Source: Betaproteobacteria bacterium
GTDB taxonomy: Bacteria > Pseudomonadota > Gammaproteobacteria > Burkholderiales > Rhodocyclaceae
Length of the DNA: 64,000 nucleotides
Reading direction: 5' to 3'
Assembly: GCA_028065725.1 (NCBI GenBank)
Contig: JAPTVL010000094.1
Span: 1 to 64,000, forward strand
The translations under genes were made by a program, and so were the position numbers. The notes beneath the pieces are model-generated. The model was not told where the DNA came from and did no database searches. It worked only from the letters and a program-made list of their open reading frames with translations. How positions within the stretch are numbered: the stretch's first letter is position 1; each line of letters opens with the position of its first letter. Below are positions 61,677 through 64,000 of this stretch, one piece after another.

Positions 61677-63148
61677 CTGGCGATGCCCCCCAGCACGACC
61701 GCCGACAGCTGCAGCATGCGCTGGCCGCCGCTCATGGCCAGCCAGGCCGCATCTGCGGCGCTGGCAAACCGCAGCACGCTGCCCAGAACGACCAGGGCCG
61801 CCAGCAGCTTCAGCATGAATAGTCCCCAGCCGGCTTGCGGCAGGTACACCCCGCGCCGGCGCAAGCCGCGCCACAGCATGCCGGCATTGAAGCAGGAGGC
61901 CAGTCCGATCGACAGGGCAAGACCGGCATGCTTGAGCCAGCCGATGAAGGCGAAGTTCATGAGTTGCGTCAGTGCCAGCGTGACCAGGGCGATTTTGACC
62001 GGGGTACGGATGTCCTGCCGGGCGTAGAAGCCCGGTGCCAGCACCTTGACCAGGATCAGGCCGGTAAGGCCGATCGAATACGCGACGAGGGCTTCGCGGG
62101 TACGCAGGACGTCGCTGGCGGCAAAGGCGCCATACTGGAACAGGGTCGCCAGCAGCGGCACGGCCAGCATCGCCAGCGCCAGCGATGCCGGCAGGGTCAG
62201 CATCAGCGTCAGACGCAGGCCCCAGTCGAGCAGCGCCGAAAACTCCTCGCTCTTGCGGTTGGCATGGCTCTTGGCCAGGCTGGGCAACAGGATGGTGCCC
62301 AACGCGGCGCCCAGCAATCCGGCGGGGAACTCCATGAGCCGGTCTGCATAGTAGAGCCAGGAGACGCTGCCGGTTTCGAGAAAGGAAGCGAACACGGTGT
62401 TGATCAACAGGCTGATCTGCGCCACCGAAACTCCGAGCACGGCCGGCGCCATGAGTTTGAGCACGCGTTGCACGCCCTCGTCGCGCCAGACCGGGTCGAA
62501 GCGCGGCAGCATGCCGATTTTTGCCAGGGCCGGCAGCTGGATTCCCAGCTGCAGTGCGCCGCCCAGAAACACCGCCCAGGCCAGCGCCAGCACCGGCGGA
62601 TTGAACCAGGGTGCGGCGAACAGGGCCATGCCGATGAAGGACAGGTTCAGCAGCACCGGCGTAACGGCGGGCAGGGCAAAGCGGCTCCAGGTGTTGAGGA
62701 TGCCCGCCGCGAGCGCCACCAGGGACATGAACAGGATGTAGGGAAAGGTGATCCGGGTCAGCTCGACGGTCAGCTGGAACTTTTCGGCATCGGCGCTGAA
62801 ACCCGGCGCGGTCACGGCGATCAGTAAAGGTGCGGCGACCGCGCCCAGCGCGCTGACCACGACGAGGGCGAGGAACAGGATGCTGGCGACGCGATCGACC
62901 AGGGTTTTGGTTTCATGCTCTCCGCGGCGGTTGCGATATTCGGCAAGAATCGGGACGAAGGCCTGCGAGAATGCGCCCTCGGCAAACAGGCGGCGCAGCA
63001 GGTTGGGCAGGCGGAAGGCGACGAAGAAGGCGTCGGTCATCATTCCGGCGCCGAAGGTCTTGGCAATCACGAAATCACGGACAAATCCCAGAATGCGGGA
63101 TAGCAGGGTCATCCCGCTGACGGTGGCCAGGGCGCGGAGCAGATTCAT
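61613..63148 (-). CDS. murJ: Lipid II flippase MurJ
   Basis: The 511-residue MOP-superfamily protein has about 14 membrane helices and moves lipid II across the inner membrane for peptidoglycan synthesis. The opening [25 protein letters not shown] is canonical, and [17 protein letters not shown] follows. The ATG at 63148 is preferred over a 15-residue extension. It is divergent from rpsT, a classic neighbour pair. Confidence 0.96.
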   Translation of the reverse strand: MNLLRALATVSGMTLLSRILGFVRDFVIAKTFGAGMMTDAFFVAFRLPNLLRRLFAEGAFSQAFVPILAEYRNRRGEHETKTLVDRVASILFLALVVVSALGAVAAPLLIAVTAPGFSADAEKFQLTVELTRITFPYILFMSLVALAAGILNTWSRFALPAVTPVLLNLSFIGMALFAAPWFNPPVLALAWAVFLGGALQLGIQLPALAKIGMLPRFDPVWRDEGVQRVLKLMAPAVLGVSVAQISLLINTVFASFLETGSVSWLYYADRLMEFPAGLLGAALGTILLPSLAKSHANRKSEEFSALLDWGLRLTLMLTLPASLALAMLAVPLLATLFQYGAFAASDVLRTREALVAYSIGLTGLILVKVLAPGFYARQDIRTPVKIALVTLALTQLMNFAFIGWLKHAGLALSIGLASCFNAGMLWRGLRRRGVYLPQAGWGLFMLKLLAALVVLGSVLRFASAADAAWLAMSGGQRMLQLSAVVLGGIASYFATLWLLGFRLRDFRRQAA

Positions 63149-63186
63149 GAAGGCTATGGTATCCGGGATGGTGCAGACAGAAGCCG

Positions 63187-63215
63187 CTTGCAAAGGGCCG
63201 AAGACCCCCCTATAA
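63187..63215 (+). promoter_or_regulatory. rpsT promoter
   Basis: TTGCAA (63187-63192), 17 nt, TATAAT (63210-63215), with a leader of about 28 nt before the rpsT ATG. Confidence 0.65.
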
Positions 63216-63249
63216 TCCCGCGCTTTCCCCAGTTATACCGGATAACGAA

Positions 63250-63510
63250 ATGGCCAATACCGTCCAAGCCCGCAAACGCGCCCGTCAAGCCACCGAGCAG
63301 CGCGCTCACAACATGAGCCTGCGCTCCACGCTGCGTACCGCCATCAAGAAGGTACGCAAGGCGATCGACGCTGGCGACAAGACTGCGGCACAGGCTGTCT
63401 TCAAGGAATCGCAGCCCGTGATCGACTCGATCGCCGACAAGAACATCGTGCACAAGAACCTCGCTGCGCGCCAGAAGAGCCGCCTCTCGGCTGCCATCAA
63501 GGCGCTCTAA
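63250..63510 (+). CDS. rpsT: 30S ribosomal protein S20
   Basis: The 86-residue basic helical protein [21 protein letters not shown]... ends in [11 protein letters not shown], full length for S20. A strong sigma-70-type promoter precedes it and a terminator follows. It is divergent from murJ. Confidence 0.97.
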   Translation: MANTVQARKRARQATEQRAHNMSLRSTLRTAIKKVRKAIDAGDKTAAQAVFKESQPVIDSIADKNIVHKNLAARQKSRLSAAIKAL

Positions 63511-63547
63511 GCAACAAACCGCTGCCCCGCTTCAGGCGCAGCACGCG

Positions 63548-63580
63548 AAAGGCTGCCTCCAATCGGAGGGCAGCCTTTTT
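63548..63580 (+). terminator. Terminator after rpsT
   Basis: AAAGGCTGCCTCC and GGAGGGCAGCCTTTTT pair around AATC and are followed by further T residues. Confidence 0.85.
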
Positions 63581-63719
63581 GTTTTGGGTTTCGCTCTGCG
63601 CACGCGTCGTCGCTGGACCAGGTCCGCGCCTCAACGTCGCGCCCTGTTCGTGGGCGCTGGTCGGCAGCGACCAACGGCATAGCCCTTTCTGAAATGTTGT
63701 TCTAGATTAGAGAAATAGG

Positions 63720-63748
63720 TTGAGTTTGCTGAAATCACTGCATATAAT
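63720..63748 (+). promoter_or_regulatory. Promoter of the terminal small ORF
   Basis: TTGAGT (63720-63725), 17 nt, TATAAT (63743-63748), about 25 nt before the AAGGGG ribosome site and ATG 63780. Confidence 0.6.
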
Positions 63749-63779
63749 AATCAGACTTCCTTGAAGTGAAAGGGGTTTT

Positions 63780-64000
63780 ATGCAATCCCATCAGTTCAAA
63801 AAATATGCGTTCCGGATTCGTACGCGCCTCGGGGTGGTGGTCGATAATTTGATGATCCATGGCCGCGACGAGTTCGAGGCCCAGCACAAGTTGCGGCAGG
63901 TCTACCACGGCTGCCAGATCGTCGAATGCGTATGCCACCACGGCACGGTTCGCGTCCCGGTGGCCAGCTTCGAGGAAGTCGCCAACCTGATCGTTCGCTG
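63780..64000 (+). CDS. Uncharacterised small protein (runs to the window edge)
   Basis: The ATG at 63780 follows GAAAGGGG with good spacing and a near-consensus promoter. The visible 73 codons encode MQSHQFKKYAFRIRTRLGVV..., a mixed charged protein with two nearby cysteines in IVECVCHHG. The last bases are TG, so the frame may stop (TGA/TAG-like) right at the boundary or continue. No family was recognised. Confidence 0.55.
   Translation, partial: MQSHQFKKYAFRIRTRLGVVVDNLMIHGRDEFEAQHKLRQVYHGCQIVECVCHHGTVRVPVASFEEVANLIVR

Overview
The window looks like one stretch of chromosome from a GC-rich betaproteobacterium. The best guess is the Rhodocyclales/Sterolibacteriaceae-like side of the class. 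The reasons are the gene orders hisS-yfgM-bamB-der-hfq-hflX-hflK-hflC-hisZ-purA and clpA-clpS-cspA-icd-aceK, a dctPQM TRAP transporter, pyrophosphate-linked phosphofructokinase next to a proton-pumping pyrophosphatase, and sulfide-dehydrogenase-type flavocytochrome genes. The assignment is inferred from gene content and not from a phylogeny. No insertion sequence, prophage, CRISPR array or integron was seen.

Layout. 1-655: the 3' end of a 23S rRNA gene, 5S rRNA and the rRNA operon terminator. 756-2661: accA and a short tilS. 2658-8506: a DctS/DctR two-component system divergent from dctPQM (C4-dicarboxylate uptake). 8667-24074: a long, tightly packed housekeeping run (ndk, rlmN, pilF, rodZ-like, ispG, hisS, yfgM, bamB, der, hfq, hflX, hflK, hflC, yjeT-like, hisZ, purA), many genes overlapping by 1-14 nt. 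24211-30723: tRNA-Leu(CAG), rnr, a fatty-acid desaturase with an odd tail, rpmG/rpmB, radC, coaBC and dut. 30798-34444: a leftward redox operon encoding a membrane-anchored multihaem cytochrome fusion, a dihaem cytochrome c and an FCSD-type flavoprotein. 34862-40515: glyoxylate shunt genes aceB and aceA with a LysR regulator, a hydrolase and rraA. 40578-47629: clpA, clpS, cspA, icd, aceK and rluE. 47641-50933: a small exported Ala/Pro/Lys-rich protein, a DUF192 protein, slyX, sodB and xseA. 51329-54296: exbB, exbD, lpxK, a Trm112-like protein and kdsB. 54368-59847: adk, two phosphofructokinases and hppA. 59844-63510: ggt (frameshifted near its end), murJ and rpsT. A small uncharacterised ORF runs into the window edge.

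How the parts fit. C4-dicarboxylate import, both glyoxylate-shunt enzymes, isocitrate dehydrogenase and its kinase/phosphatase AceK together describe growth on C4 acids, acetate or aromatics. The pfk/pfp/hppA group points to pyrophosphate as an energy currency in glycolysis or gluconeogenesis.

The least familiar part is the 30.8-34.4 kb redox operon. Its first gene fuses a NapC/NirT-type tetrahaem quinone-interacting module to a second haem domain like the ethylbenzene-dehydrogenase gamma family, and it lies directly upstream of both flavocytochrome c subunits. A GTCTT-N4-AAGAC palindrome upstream of this operon recurs twice in front of aceA. Other regulatory signals that stand out are an IscR type-1-like operator sitting on the sodB -10 box, and a 37-bp perfect inverted repeat carrying two exact DnaA boxes between xseA and exbB.
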